Shown: positions 10,347 through 20,809, numbered from the stretch's first letter. The stretch is 64,000 nt of DNA from JAGQOZ01 sp041399205 (GCA_041399205.1 JAWKTK010000005.1:304446-368445); one strand, 5' to 3'. Made by a program: numbers and translations. Notes: generated by a model from the letters alone, not told the origin.

Positions 10347-12031
10347 GACTTTCTTTCGGTTCGAACCATTTGCCGTCGAATCCGCCAAATTGCCAACAGC
10401 ACCATCAACGCGAAGGGCACCTTGGGTTCCGGAACGGACTGCACGCCTATATTCGGTCGGCGGCCTTTTTCAAAACCGTCCGCTTGAAACGCCAGCACTA
10501 AATCACCCGTACCGAACTCCAAATCGCCATTCCAGTCGCCTGTGGCCCAAGTGGAATTCAACGGAATGCTGTCTTCAAATTCGCCCGCAGAAAATCCAAT
10601 CACCAAATCAGACGAATTGAATTCTCCGTCCAAATTGGAATCGCCAAAATACGTTCTTTTCAGTTCGTTGACCCACACAACTCGGTCATCCGCATTGACC
10701 TGCTGATCTCCATTTACGTCAAACCGCAAATCGTTGGATTCGCTACGCACGACGCTGGACAAGGTTTCAATGTCCGTAACGTCCAGAAAACCGTTCGCAT
10801 CAAAATCGCCTGGTTCCACCACACTCAAATCACCCACATCCAGGCGATACATCTGGGCCGCGTTGTCTGCGCCCGTGATTCTTGCAAAGTAGCGTTGACC
10901 TGGCATCAACAGAACTTCTTCAATACGTTCTTCTTCGCCAATTTTTCCTGAACTGGAAAACTCAATGACCGAACCGCTGGAATCCAACAGTTCCAACGCC
11001 AAGTCATTCAGTGCCGAAGTGTTCAACACGGTTTGCGTGCCCAACTGAGGCCCTTCTAAATAGGTCGGCCCCATGGGTCTCAGCCAGAGCGAAACATTCT
11101 GAGGCGAAGTGACTTCAAACGCATAGACGTCAATGTCACTGTCGTCGTCGATGCTGACGAAATCGGTCTGTTCGGGAAAGACGCGAGTCAAAAAAGCGTC
11201 AGTGCCAATTGATAATTTCTGTTGCGTTGCCAACGATCCCAAGAAGTGCGCCTTGGCTAACGAATCATTACCGCCCTTCTTCTCCAACGCGTCTCCGTAG
11301 TTGCGCTGCACGCCTAGAATGTCATCAAACTGAGGACCGTCAAACGCGGGAGATACAAACGGCTGCATTAACGCTCGACTATCATCGGAAACGGTGTGAT
11401 ACAAACCCAAGCCGTGTCCATGTTCGTGGGCTACCAAATTTCGAAATAAGAGCGCCCCAGGATCGATATCAAACCCATCTCCCGTATCGAACACCATGTC
11501 GCCTCGATCGGGAAAATGACTATACGCCAGCAAGGGTCCGTCCCCAACGACATGTCCTGCAATTCGAATGTCCGCTCGCACACCCAACACACCGGAATGC
11601 GAATTGGCTTCTTGGATGGGCCGACCATCATCACGAGCTTCATAGACGTAGGACAGCCCGGACAATTCGCTCCAGCGATCAAAGACGCCTTCAAATAGTG
11701 GCAACCACGCCGAACGGTCACCAAACTTTTCGTCCAAGTACGAATTCAAGTCGCTCCGACCATCCACCTCGTTGGACACGAAGGCGACGATCTGTGTCCC
11801 GTCCGGAACGATACCCCAGGTCAGCGTTGTCGGGTCGCCCTGCCCTAACCCGGAACCATTCGTGGCGGTGCGTTGCCAACGATCGCCCGATTGAAAACGC
11901 AAACGAGATCCCGATTCCACAAAATCGTCGCCCAGCGGATGGTCATGATGGTCGCCCGTGAATTGAGCACTGGCCGAAGTTATCACCAAGCACAAAATCG
12001 CTACTATTTGCCAAAGAAAATTTCTAAACAT
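10343..12031 (-). CDS. matrixin-like zinc metalloprotease with dockerin-type repeats and PEP-CTERM-like end
   Basis: 562 residues with an N-terminal signal peptide (cleavage near SASA-QF). The metzincin motif HEHGHGLGLYH gives zinc ligands His202, His206 and His212 with catalytic Glu203, and a Met-turn (ALMQP, Met222) follows, so an active protease is expected. A PPC-like beta domain spans roughly 265-405. Dockerin type I-like calcium loops follow (GDFDANGFLDVTD, DVNGDQQVNADD, GDSNLDGEFNSSD, GDWNGDLEFGTGD). The C-terminus is VPEP, a hydrophobic stretch and a basic tail, resembling PEP-CTERM sorting signals. It is probably secreted or sorted to the cell surface. Substrates are unknown. Planctomycetes carry many dockerin-like domains without recognised cohesins, so a cellulosome role should not be assumed. 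Confidence 0.88.
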   Translation of the reverse strand: MFRNFLWQIVAILCLVITSASAQFTGDHHDHPLGDDFVESGSRLRFQSGDRWQRTATNGSGLGQGDPTTLTWGIVPDGTQIVAFVSNEVDGRSDLNSYLDEKFGDRSAWLPLFEGVFDRWSELSGLSYVYEARDDGRPIQEANSHSGVLGVRADIRIAGHVVGDGPLLAYSHFPDRGDMVFDTGDGFDIDPGALLFRNLVAHEHGHGLGLYHTVSDDSRALMQPFVSPAFDGPQFDDILGVQRNYGDALEKKGGNDSLAKAHFLGSLATQQKLSIGTDAFLTRVFPEQTDFVSIDDDSDIDVYAFEVTSPQNVSLWLRPMGPTYLEGPQLGTQTVLNTSALNDLALELLDSSGSVIEFSSSGKIGEEERIEEVLLMPGQRYFARITGADNAAQMYRLDVGDLSVVEPGDFDANGFLDVTDIETLSSVVRSESNDLRFDVNGDQQVNADDRVVWVNELKRTYFGDSNLDGEFNSSDLVIGFSAGEFEDSIPLNSTWATGDWNGDLEFGTGDLVLAFQADGFEKGRRPNIGVQSVPEPKVPFALMVLLAIWRIRRQMVRTERKS

Positions 12032-12197
12032 CCAAGTTGCCTATCTGCGCGTCTTCCCAAAGTTCCCGAACGGTACTCCTGATTCTAAACGGGATTTCGG
12101 TGGTGACAAACGAGCGGCATTTGGCGATTGACGAATTCTGATATGATGAGTCAATCAAACGGCTTTTTCGAATTATTCAACGACTGTGTTGACCCTG

Positions 12198-12833
12198 ATG
12201 GCAAGAATCCTTATCACTTCCGGTCCCACTCGGCAGTACCTCGATCCCGTTCGCTACCTGACGAATGCATCAAGCGGCCGAATGGGCCGAGCACTCGCGG
12301 AGGCGGCGCTTCAGATCGGCCATGAAGTGGTGGTGATCAGCGGCCCGGTGGAAGTCAGTTACCCGAATGCGGCCGAAGTGATTGACGTCGTATCAACAGA
12401 AGAAATGCTGGACGCCGCTCAGCGCGAATTCCGCCAATGTGACGGTGCCATCGGTGTGGCGGCACCATGTGACTATCGGCCAGTGAAGGTGTCCGATCAG
12501 AAGATCAGCAAAACAGGCGGGCCGTTGGTCTTGCATTTAATTGAAACGCCAGACGTCATCGCCACACTCGGTGCGCACAAACGCAAAGATCAATGGGTCG
12601 TGGGCTTTGCTTTGGAAACGGAAGATCATCGTTTTCGAGCATTAAGGAAGCTGGAAGAAAAGAGTTGCGACCTGATAATTTCTAATTCGCCGACGGCCAT
12701 GAATTCAGTCGAAACGCAGGTCGAAGTCTTGGACCCAGACGGTCAAGTCGTGGCCAGCCTGGAAGGAACCAAAGAACTGGTCTCCAGCGGAATCATGACG
12801 CTCATTCACGCTCGATTCCTGCTAGACCGCTAG
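12198..12833 (+). CDS. coaB: phosphopantothenoylcysteine synthetase (CoaB-like), stand-alone
   Basis: A CoaB domain without the CoaC decarboxylase half found in fused Dfp/CoaBC proteins. It opens with ILITSGPTRQYLDPVRYLTN, holds ASSGRMG and later AAPCDYRP and KISK, all hallmarks of the phosphopantothenate-cysteine ligase fold, and ends with the nucleotide-binding region (VGFALETED, NSPTAMNS). The enzyme joins cysteine to 4'-phosphopantothenate with CTP or ATP in coenzyme A synthesis. The start is placed at ATG 12198 because family members begin near the Rossmann strand ILITSG; a GTG at 12186 is in frame. It stands alone between a minus-strand gene and a plus-strand propeller gene. The partner CoaC is presumably encoded elsewhere. 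Confidence 0.9.
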   Translation: MARILITSGPTRQYLDPVRYLTNASSGRMGRALAEAALQIGHEVVVISGPVEVSYPNAAEVIDVVSTEEMLDAAQREFRQCDGAIGVAAPCDYRPVKVSDQKISKTGGPLVLHLIETPDVIATLGAHKRKDQWVVGFALETEDHRFRALRKLEEKSCDLIISNSPTAMNSVETQVEVLDPDGQVVASLEGTKELVSSGIMTLIHARFLLDR

Positions 12834-12900
12834 GCTCTTGTCCTCAGACGGATCGTTTCGCATGTTTGTGCCGTTCCTACTGGAGCTTGCTGGGACGCTT

Positions 12901-12929
12901 TTGCATCAAGTAGACTGCGACTTTATAAT
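12901..12929 (+). promoter_or_regulatory. candidate sigma-70-type promoter upstream of the PQQ-propeller gene
   Basis: A perfect -10 hexamer TATAAT (12924-12929) is preceded at 17 bp by TTGCAT (12901-12906), a weak -35 match. It lies 110 bp before the gene at 13040. The -10 is convincing in a 206-bp intergenic gap; the -35 is only half matched. Confidence 0.4.
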
Positions 12930-13039
12930 CGCGTGCCGAAGCTTGAGTTTTCGGTAATCCACCGCCGTCCGGTTCGCTTGTATATTCCGGCGTTGACTCG
13001 CGTGATTCGAGTTACCGCGTTGCAGATATAGGTAATCAT

Positions 13040-14302
13040 ATGATTGGTTTTTGTCGGTTCGTTCTTAGTAAAAATGTGCTTCAAGTCAGCTTTCTGGTTG
13101 GCGTCTTGTCGGCCAGCGCCGTTGAATCACAGGAATGGGATCGATTTCGAGGTCCGAATGGGAGCGGAGTGATTGCGGGAAACACACCGGCTGCGTGGAC
13201 CGAGCAAGATTTGCTATGGAAAATCAAGTTGCCCGGTCAAGGCCATTCGTCGCCGGTGATATGGGGCAAGCGAATCTTCTTAATGAGCGCCGATGAAACT
13301 GCGGCCAAGCAATACGTTTTGTGCGTCAATGCGGATGATGGTTCGGTGCTGTGGCAGAAAGAATTTTCTTTCAGCACCTATCACATTCACACGCTCAGTA
13401 GTTTTGCATCGACAACACCGGCGGTGGATGCCGAACACGTTTACGTGGCTTGGGCGTCGCCGGATAAAACGATGTTGATGGCATTCGACCATAACGGAGA
13501 AGAAGTTTGGCAACGCGAGCTTGGTGAATTCGACAGTCAACACGGGTTCGGCACGTCGCCCATTGTTTACGGCGATTTGGTAATTCTTTGCAAGCAACAA
13601 AAAAAGCCCGATCGCGACGGGCCTCGTACCCCAACCAGCTTCATCATTGCCGTAGACAAGAAGACCGGTTCCACTCGTTGGCAATCGGATCGCATGAGCG
13701 AAGTTGTCTCGTATTCCGTACCTTGCATTTTTTCCGAACCAGGCAAACCCGATCAATTAATTTGCTGTAGCACGGCGGACGGCATTTTCAGTTTGGATCC
13801 GCTGACCGGCAAAGAAAACTGGAAGAAGGAAGTTTTTTCCATGCGAACGGTCAGTTCGCCGATTGTTGCCGGAGACTTGGTTTTGGGAACAACCGGTTCT
13901 GGTGGCGGAGGCAACTATGTGACGGCACTGCGTCCTGCGGCTAATCCCGACATTGCGTTCGAAGTAAAACGTCAAGCTCCTTATGTGCCCACGCCGGTGG
14001 CCTTTCAAGATTGGATTTTCTTGTGGTTTGAACAGGGAATTGTAACTTGTGTGGATGCTAAGACGGGTGATTCGATTTGGCAAAAACGCGTTGGCAAGAA
14101 GTATTGGAGTTCGCCGATTATCGTGGGCGATAAGATCTACGGCGTGTCCGAAGAAGGTGACGTTACGGTCATTCGCGCGGCCGACAAGTTTGAATTATTG
14201 GCAGAAAATTCTTTGGGCGAAGCCAGTCGCAGCACGCCCGCCGCCGACGGCAAGCGGTTGTATTTTCGGACGTTTTCGCACTTGATGGCGGTGGGCAAGT
14301 AG
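13040..14302 (+). CDS. secreted PQQ-type beta-propeller protein
   Basis: 420 residues. A signal peptide (SFLVGVLSASAVES) leads into WDRFRGPNGSGV, the opening motif of a large planctomycete family of PQQ-binding-like propeller proteins related to BamB and quinoprotein dehydrogenases. Blades repeat the tryptophan-docking pattern (DGSVLWQKEF, NGEEVWQREL, TGSTRWQSD, TGKENWKKEV, TGDSIWQKRV). Most members lack dehydrogenase active-site residues, and none are evident here, so a binding or scaffold role is more likely than catalysis. The gene is 88 bp upstream of the fused oxoprolinase and could be co-transcribed with it. Function unknown. Confidence 0.88.
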   Translation: MIGFCRFVLSKNVLQVSFLVGVLSASAVESQEWDRFRGPNGSGVIAGNTPAAWTEQDLLWKIKLPGQGHSSPVIWGKRIFLMSADETAAKQYVLCVNADDGSVLWQKEFSFSTYHIHTLSSFASTTPAVDAEHVYVAWASPDKTMLMAFDHNGEEVWQRELGEFDSQHGFGTSPIVYGDLVILCKQQKKPDRDGPRTPTSFIIAVDKKTGSTRWQSDRMSEVVSYSVPCIFSEPGKPDQLICCSTADGIFSLDPLTGKENWKKEVFSMRTVSSPIVAGDLVLGTTGSGGGGNYVTALRPAANPDIAFEVKRQAPYVPTPVAFQDWIFLWFEQGIVTCVDAKTGDSIWQKRVGKKYWSSPIIVGDKIYGVSEEGDVTVIRAADKFELLAENSLGEASRSTPAADGKRLYFRTFSHLMAVGK

Positions 14303-14389
14303 TCGGTGTCGCCTCCCACTGATGAAAGATCCGGCCACTGTCAGCAGACACAGACAAAGACAAAGATTCAGAAAGCTCAGGCAAAGAAC

Positions 14390-17300
14390 ATGTCCGCTTG
14401 GGAATTTTGGATTGACGTCGGCGGTACCTTTACCGACTGCATAGGCGTTGATCCTGAAGGTGGCTGGCACCGCGCGAAAGAGCTAAGTTCGGGACGAATC
14501 AAAGGCCGCGTCGGCGCTGGGTCAAAACCAACCGTGATCTTCGATTCGCTGCGAGCGAATGATCCGGATGACTTCTGGCAAGGCTGGAATTTTACTCTCC
14601 TGGCCGCCGACGGCACGGTCGTCGCTACTTCGCGAGTGATTCAATCCAGACAAGGCCGCTTGACTCTGGACGCGCCACTGCCGAACATTCCCGCAGAAAA
14701 TGCCGCGTATGAACTGGGCTGTCATTTGGAATCGCCTGTGGTTTGTATTCGCCGCATGTTGGGATTGGGTTTGCACGCCACTTTGCCGCCGTTGTCGGTT
14801 CGTTTGGGAACCACGCGAGGCACCAATGCCTTGTTGACTCGGCAAGGTGCCATTACGGCGTGGGTGACCACCAAAGGATTCGGCGATGTTTTGCGCATCG
14901 GCAATCAAGCTCGGCCCAAACTGTTTGATCTGAATATTCGTAAGGCAGAAACCTTGGCTTCATTCGTCTTGGAAGTGGATCAGCGAACCGCGGCGGACGG
15001 AAGTGTGCTGCAATCAATGGACGCAGTGACGGCTCGCCAAGCATTGTTACGGCTGAAGCAAGAAGGCGTCGAATCGCTGGCGGTGACGCTGCTGAATTCG
15101 TACGTCAATGCTGACGACGAGATTACGCTGGGGCGATTGGCTAAGGAATTCGGTTTTGCGAATGTCAGTTTATCGCATGAAGTTTCGCCCGTAATCAAGC
15201 TACTTTCGCGTGGTGACACCACCGTGGTAGACGCGTATCTTTCGCCCGTTTTGCATGACTACACGCGAACCATTACTCAGCAGTTGGGCCCACACGCGGA
15301 ACAACTGCGATTAATGACTTCCGCGGGAGGCTTGGTGCAGGCCGATCGGTTTCAAGGCAAAGACAGTATCCTGTCAGGGCCGGCCGGCGGCGTGGTAGGG
15401 TTTGCTCGAATTGCCGAAGCCGCTGGATTCGCGCACGCCATTGGGTTCGATATGGGTGGCACCAGCACCGATGTTGCTCGGTATGACGGCACCTTCGAAC
15501 GCGAATTTGAAACCGAAAAAGCGGGCGTGCGAATCGCGGCGCCGATGATGGCCATCGAAACGGTTGCGGCGGGTGGCGGTTCGATCTGTGGTTTTGACGG
15601 AGTGAAACTCACCGTAGGTCCGGCAAGTGCAGGTGCGAATCCAGGACCTGCTTGCTACGGGCAAGGCGGTCCGCTGACGGTAACCGACATCAACTTGTTC
15701 TTGGGACGTTTAGCGCCCGACGCTTTGCCGTTTACGCTGGACCAGACCGTGGTGCAAAAACGGCTGCAATCCTTGGCTGAAGAGATTGCAGCGCAAACGA
15801 ACCGGCCGCTTTCGGAAGTCGAACTGGCCGAAGGCTTCTTGCAGATTGCCAATCACAACATGGCAGCAGCCGTGCGAACGATTTCCGTGGCCAAAGGTTA
15901 CGATCCCGCCGAATATGTCTTGGTTAGCTTTGGCGGAGCCGCCGCTCAGCACGCGTGTGCCGTGGCCGAACAGTTGAACATGAAGGCAATATTGAATCAT
16001 CCCGACGCAGGGATCCTGAGTGCAGTAGGGATGGGGCTGGCCGATGTCAGCCGATTTGCGGCTCAAGGAATCTACCAGCCATGGAGCGAAGCGATAGCAA
16101 AACTTGGCGTAGATGTTTTCCGAAAGTTAGCCGACCAAACTGCAGCGACGTTGGCAGTGGAAGAGCGAATTTCGCCGGAACGCATTCATCTCTCTGGCAC
16201 CATTGACTTGCGTTACCAAAATACGGACGCCTATCTGACCGTCTCGTTCGATCCCAGTCAACCGCGCGCTTGTATCGAACTGTTTCATCAGCAACATTGC
16301 CAGTTGTACGGTTACGAAACACCGGAGCGCAACGTCGAAGTAGGGCAGATTCGCGTCGAAGCAGTCGGAAAAACTTCTCATGTGCTTGAAAGATCACAAC
16401 GCGTGGCTGGCACCCATCCGCAGCCTACCGACACCACGTCAATGATAATTCGCGGGCAAACAACGCCCGTACCGGTCTACCGTCGCGGTTTATTGCAAGC
16501 CGGTGATACCTTCTCTGGACCGTCGATGGTGTTGGAAGATTATTCAACGACCGTCGTCGATTGCGGCTGGCAGGCGCGAGTCTTATCGCAACGAGAAATC
16601 CTGTTGGAACGAACCGACGACGCGCCGCCAGCACGGGCAATTGACACAGCAACTTCGCACGAATCCGATCCGGTCCGATTGGAATTGTTCAACCGAATCT
16701 TCGAATCGATTGCCACACAAATGGGAGTGACGCTGCAGCGCACCTCGTGTAGCGTTAACGTCAAGGAACGGATGGACTTTAGTTGTGCGTTGTTCACCGC
16801 GGACGGCAACTTGGTGGTCAATGCGCCACACATTCCAGTTCATTTGGGCGCAATGGGAGAAACGGTGCGCAGTATTTTGCTGCAGCACGCGAACCTCCAG
16901 CCCGGCGATGTTTTTGTTACCAACGATCCCTATCACGGTGGATCGCATTTGCCCGACGTCACCGTGGTCACGCCGGTGCATGCTGAAGCCAGCGATGATT
17001 TGCTGTTCTTTACTGCCAGTCGCGCACACCACGCCGAAATTGGCGGATTGACGCCGGGTAGCATGCCGCCGTTTTCTAAATCGTTAGCGGAAGAAGGTGT
17101 ATTGATTCGTAGTTCCAAGTTGTTTGACGCCGGAAAAGCTTGTTGGCAGCAACTTCGTGACACTTTGGTGTCGGGCACCTATCCGTCTCGAGATATCGAT
17201 TCGAACATGGCAGACGTACACGCTCAAGTCGCGGCCAATCACCAGGGAGTTCGCGACTTGCGGCGAATTGTCGCAACTTACGGACGTGACACGATTCTGT

Positions 17301-18273
17301 CCTACATGCAGCATATCCAAACGGCGGCCGAACAGAAGATGAAGTCGGCCTTGGCGGCCATAACCGACGGCGATTATCACTTTGAAGATCAGATGCATCT
17401 AGCTTCCAATGAAACGGCCTGCATCCGCGTTTGTATCCGAATTAACGGCGAACAGGCGACCATCGATTTCACGGGTACCGATCCAGTGGTGGCGGGAAAT
17501 CTGAATGCGAATCGAGCGATCGTGCGCGCGGCCGTGTTGTATGTCATGCGTTGTCTTATCAACGAACCGATTCCTCTAAATGAAGGCGTGTTTGCGCGCT
17601 CCAGATCATTCTGCCGGAATGCCTGTTGAATCCGCCGATTCACTCAGATCCATTCCAATGTGCAGCGGTGGTCGGCGGCAATGTAGAGACATCGCAGCGA
17701 GTGGTAGATGTCTTGTTGGGAGCACTCGGTTTGGCGGCCGCCAGCCAGGGAACCATGAACAATTTCTTATTCGGAAATCAGCACTTTGGATATTACGAAA
17801 CGATTTGTGGCGGCGCCGGAGCAACGGCGGATGGACCAGGAGCGGACGCGGTGCATACTCACATGACCAACACTCGGATCACCGACGTGGAAGTGCTGGA
17901 ACAACGTTTGCCCGTGCGTTTGAATGAGTTTTCCATTCGCTGCGGTTCTGGCGGAGCAGGTTTGCATCACGGCGGCGATGGCGTGGTGCGCGAGTTTGAG
18001 TTTTTGGCGCCGCTGGATGTTTCCCTGCTGACACAGCGCAGGGCGGACGCTCCTTACGGTTTGCAGGGCGGAGCCAGCGGTCGCGTGGGGCGCAACGTGT
18101 TGATTCGTCAGCATAACGAACCACAGGAATTGAACGGGATTGACGCGGTACACGTCGAACCGGGCGATGTCATTCGCATCGAAACACCCGGCGGCGGTGG
18201 CTGGGGTCCAGCGAATTCAGACGATTCGTCGTCAGACATCAACTTCGGCCAAACGGAAAGTGGAAAACGATGA
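14390..18273 (+). CDS. fused hydantoinase A/B, 5-oxoprolinase type (one frameshift)
   Basis: About 1294 residues once corrected, close to the usual length of ATP-dependent 5-oxoprolinase (near 1290). The HyuA half opens with FWIDVGGTFTDC, a phosphate-binding strand of the actin-like ATPase fold, and has GFDMGGTSTDV further on. The HyuB half has NVKERMDFSCA, VTNDPYHGGSHLPDVT and AHHAEIGG. The frame breaks at about 17597: inserting one C in GCGCGCTCC restores LNEGVFAPLQIILPE and joins the C-terminal piece, which starts in another frame and ends ETPGGGGWG. Start is ATG 14390, at the family N-terminus, rather than an in-frame GTG further upstream. Expected reaction is ATP-driven opening of a lactam ring (5-oxoproline to glutamate, or a hydantoin). 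The stop overlaps the next gene's ATG. Confidence 0.88.
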
Positions 18274-19532
18274 ATCCAACGACATTTGCAGATCGACGAG
18301 CGTTCGAGTCGCTTGATCGAACCGACTTGGTAGATCGACAGTTGATTCGCTTGAATCAGATGCTGGAGATTGCCCAGTCCGGCAAAGGCGTGAATGCGGA
18401 ACGCTTGGCCAACGTCCGTTTGCCATTAGATTGGCAGCAGTTTCAGCAGCTTCCGTTTACATTTAAATCCGACCTCATCACGAACGACGATACTTGGGCG
18501 GCCAATCGCACGTTCGAGCTGGATCGGTATGTACGATTCCATCGAACATCAGGAACGCATGGCAAGCCGTTGGTGGTTGTGGATACGCCCGAGGATTGGC
18601 AGTGGTGGATTGATACTTGGCAGTTTGTCTTGGACGCGGCCGAAGTGACGGATAAAGATCGAGCGTTCATGGCGTTTTCTTTTGGTCCGTTTATTGGCTT
18701 TTGGAGTGCCAACGACGCGTTGGTGCGGCGCGGCGCGTTGGTGATTCCCGGTGGTGGGCTCGACACACAAACTCGTTTGGATCTGATTTTTTCTTCGTCA
18801 GCAACGGTCGTTTTGTGCACACCCACGTATGCCATGCGAATGGCAGAAGTGGCTGCCGAACATCAAATGGATTTGAAGACATCGCAGGTGCAGAAGATCA
18901 TTGTGGCAGGCGAACCGGGCGGTTCGATCCCGGAAGTACGAGATCGCATTGAACAAGCTTGGGGTGCCACCGTGATCGACCATAGCGGTGCGACCGAAAT
19001 TGGCCCGTGGGGTTATATGGACCCGCAGCGTCGAGGTTTGCGGATTGTGGAATCAGAATTTGTGGCCGAATTTGTTTCAGTGGATCGCAACGCACCAGCC
19101 GCAGAAGGCGAACTTTCCGAATTGATCCTAACGTCACTGGGCAGACATGGCTGTCCGGTGATTCGATATCGCACGGGTGACTTAGTGCGCCCCGTTTGGA
19201 GCAACCTGGAAGACAATCATTTTGTGTTGTTAGAGGGTGGTGTTATAGGTCGAGCGGATGATATGGTGATCATTCGAGGTGTGAATGTTTTTCCCAGTTC
19301 ATTGGAACGGATCATCCGCCAGTTTGACGAGGTGACGGAATTTCGAATTGTGGCGTTTCGAGACCGACAGATGGATGCGTTGCGAATCGAAGTCGAATGT
19401 GCCGACGAGGCCACGTGTGCAACCGTGCAAAGTGCGTTAAAGACAGGATTGGGATTGCGAATGGACGTCGCACGTGTCGATTCGCTGCCCAGGTTTGAAG
19501 CCAAAGGACGGAGGTTTGTAGATCAGCGATGA
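18270..19532 (+). CDS. phenylacetate-CoA ligase-like AMP-forming enzyme (PaaK family)
   Basis: 420 residues of the adenylate-forming superfamily. The phosphate-binding loop RTSGTHGKP sits near residues 92-100; DHSGATEIGPW matches the adenine-binding motif of PaaK; YRTGDLV is the core acid motif; RADDMVIIRGVNVFPS marks the hinge and start of the C-terminal subdomain. Members activate aromatic or other carboxylic acids as acyl-AMP and then CoA thioesters. The substrate cannot be read from sequence. Its ATG overlaps the preceding hydantoinase stop (ATGA) and its own stop overlaps the next start, so the three genes are probably translationally coupled. A shared catabolic route, ring opening followed by CoA activation, is inference. 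Confidence 0.9.
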   Translation: MNPTTFADRRAFESLDRTDLVDRQLIRLNQMLEIAQSGKGVNAERLANVRLPLDWQQFQQLPFTFKSDLITNDDTWAANRTFELDRYVRFHRTSGTHGKPLVVVDTPEDWQWWIDTWQFVLDAAEVTDKDRAFMAFSFGPFIGFWSANDALVRRGALVIPGGGLDTQTRLDLIFSSSATVVLCTPTYAMRMAEVAAEHQMDLKTSQVQKIIVAGEPGGSIPEVRDRIEQAWGATVIDHSGATEIGPWGYMDPQRRGLRIVESEFVAEFVSVDRNAPAAEGELSELILTSLGRHGCPVIRYRTGDLVRPVWSNLEDNHFVLLEGGVIGRADDMVIIRGVNVFPSSLERIIRQFDEVTEFRIVAFRDRQMDALRIEVECADEATCATVQSALKTGLGLRMDVARVDSLPRFEAKGRRFVDQR

Positions 19533-19873
19533 GTCTTCTTCGACCCGAACAATTACGTCTTGAACCAAACGGCAATCTGGCCATTGTATGGTCGGATCAA
19601 ATTTCGCATGCGTATTCGATTCGACAGCTACGAGAAAACTGTCCGTGTGCGTCTTGCCGAGAACGCCGGATGGCGGGTTCCGGAAAATCGGATCCGTTAC
19701 GAGTTTTACAGCCGAACGAGCTAGCTCCGCTTTCATTGAAGCAGATGACGCCGGTAGGAAATTACGCTTATGCGGTTGAGTTCAGCGACGGGCATGATAC
19801 AGGCATCTTTACGCTGGAATTTCTGCGTGCGCTGGGCGAACAACTTGCCGATGCAACCCAGGAAGGAGACTAA
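19529..19873 (+). CDS. DUF971 (gamma-butyrobetaine hydroxylase-like N-terminal domain) protein
   Basis: 114 residues forming a single DUF971 domain: LAIVWSDQISHAYSIRQLRENCPCASCRER, then VGNYAYAVEFSDGHDTGIFTLEFLRALG. The CPCASC cysteines and the His of DGHDTGI resemble metal-binding residues of this fold, which is also found N-terminal in gamma-butyrobetaine hydroxylases. Free-standing members occur near Fe-S and quinone genes in other bacteria; the molecular role is not settled. Start overlaps the stop of the ligase gene (ATGA). Confidence 0.9.
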   Translation: MSLLRPEQLRLEPNGNLAIVWSDQISHAYSIRQLRENCPCASCRERRMAGSGKSDPLRVLQPNELAPLSLKQMTPVGNYAYAVEFSDGHDTGIFTLEFLRALGEQLADATQEGD

Positions 19874-19947
19874 GCGGTTGATGTAAGTCTCCAAAGTCTG
19901 GACAGGCTCGGAACGAGCGACGTCGATTCGGTTGGAGAAATACGCTA

Positions 19948-20742
19948 ATGGCATTGAGTGAATCAGAGTCGCTGGTCTTCATGCACATTCCGAAGACCGG
20001 CGGAACAACACTGCATCGCTTGCTGAAAGCCCATTTTGCAGATGAACTGATTTGTCCAGAACGATTCGCTCGGCTCGACGCCTATTCGGTGGACGAACTT
20101 AATGGCTATCGATTTTTCTCGGGCCATTTTGACCGAACCAACGTAGCTCGCATTCCCGGTTCGCCCAAAATCGTGACGCTGTTTCGCGAACCGAAGGCGC
20201 GCATTTTGTCGCTGTTCTACTACTGGAAATCACACAAGTGGGAAGTCATTGAAGCCAAGGATCTGGCCGGTCCTCGCATGGCCAAATCCATGCGATTGCT
20301 CGACTTCTTGCGTTGTCCCCTTCCCGGCATCACGCCTAACATTGACAACGTGATGACTCGTACGCTGCTGCCGCAATTTGTGGTAGGCCCCAATCGCGAA
20401 TTCGGCATGGCTGAAGAACTTGTCTTGGCGGAAGCCACAGCCTTTCTGGACAGCATGGAGTGCTTTGGCGTGCTAGAAGACTATGAAACCACAGTCAATG
20501 TGATTTGGGGGCAGCTTGGCTGGCACCGGCCCGCGACCATTCCGGTGACCAGAAGCCGAGACAAATTTTCCATCTATAGCGAAATGGAGGAAGTCGAGCG
20601 GGAAGATATCACGCCGGAAGTCGAACAAGAACTAGACCGTTTGACTCGCTATGACAGGCAATTGTACGAATATGCCGTCTCACGTCTCGCCACACGCAAG
20701 TCCAGTATGCCAGCACCCGCCCCAGGTCGCTCGGCAGCGTAA
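19948..20742 (+). CDS. sulfotransferase family protein
   Basis: 264 residues of the Sulfotransfer_2-like group. The N-terminal MHIPKTGGTTLHRLL is the 5'-phosphosulfate-binding loop that grips PAPS, and VTLFREPKARILSLFYYW is the 3'-phosphate-binding RxP motif region. Such enzymes move sulfate from PAPS to carbohydrates, lipids or tyrosines; Planctomycetes encode many and live with sulfated polysaccharides. It starts 74 bp after the DUF971 gene on the same strand, so co-transcription is possible, though no functional tie to the oxoprolinase operon is evident. No signal peptide, so the reaction should be cytoplasmic. Confidence 0.88.
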   Translation: MALSESESLVFMHIPKTGGTTLHRLLKAHFADELICPERFARLDAYSVDELNGYRFFSGHFDRTNVARIPGSPKIVTLFREPKARILSLFYYWKSHKWEVIEAKDLAGPRMAKSMRLLDFLRCPLPGITPNIDNVMTRTLLPQFVVGPNREFGMAEELVLAEATAFLDSMECFGVLEDYETTVNVIWGQLGWHRPATIPVTRSRDKFSIYSEMEEVEREDITPEVEQELDRLTRYDRQLYEYAVSRLATRKSSMPAPAPGRSAA

Positions 20743-20753
20743 GCTCGTACCGA

Positions 20754-20809
20754 CGACCATCTCGATTCGACCATCTCGATTCGGCCAACGCGGTTCGGCC
20801 AACGCGAAA
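20754..20809. repeat. four 14-bp tandem units
   Basis: Two identical copies of CGACCATCTCGATT (20754-20767, 20768-20781) are followed by two copies of a related unit, CGGCCAACGCGGTT and CGGCCAACGCGAAA (20782-20809). They lie in the 101-bp gap between two converging genes. Function unknown; slippage origin is likely. Confidence 0.85.

Noticed and set aside
11209..11961. 250-residue plus-strand ORF
   Set aside because: Antisense to the metalloprotease and Arg/Pro/Thr-rich, as expected from a shadow frame.
17590..17630. Programmed frameshift in the oxoprolinase gene
   Set aside because: No slippery run or downstream structure typical of programmed shifting; a single missing C restores the family sequence exactly.
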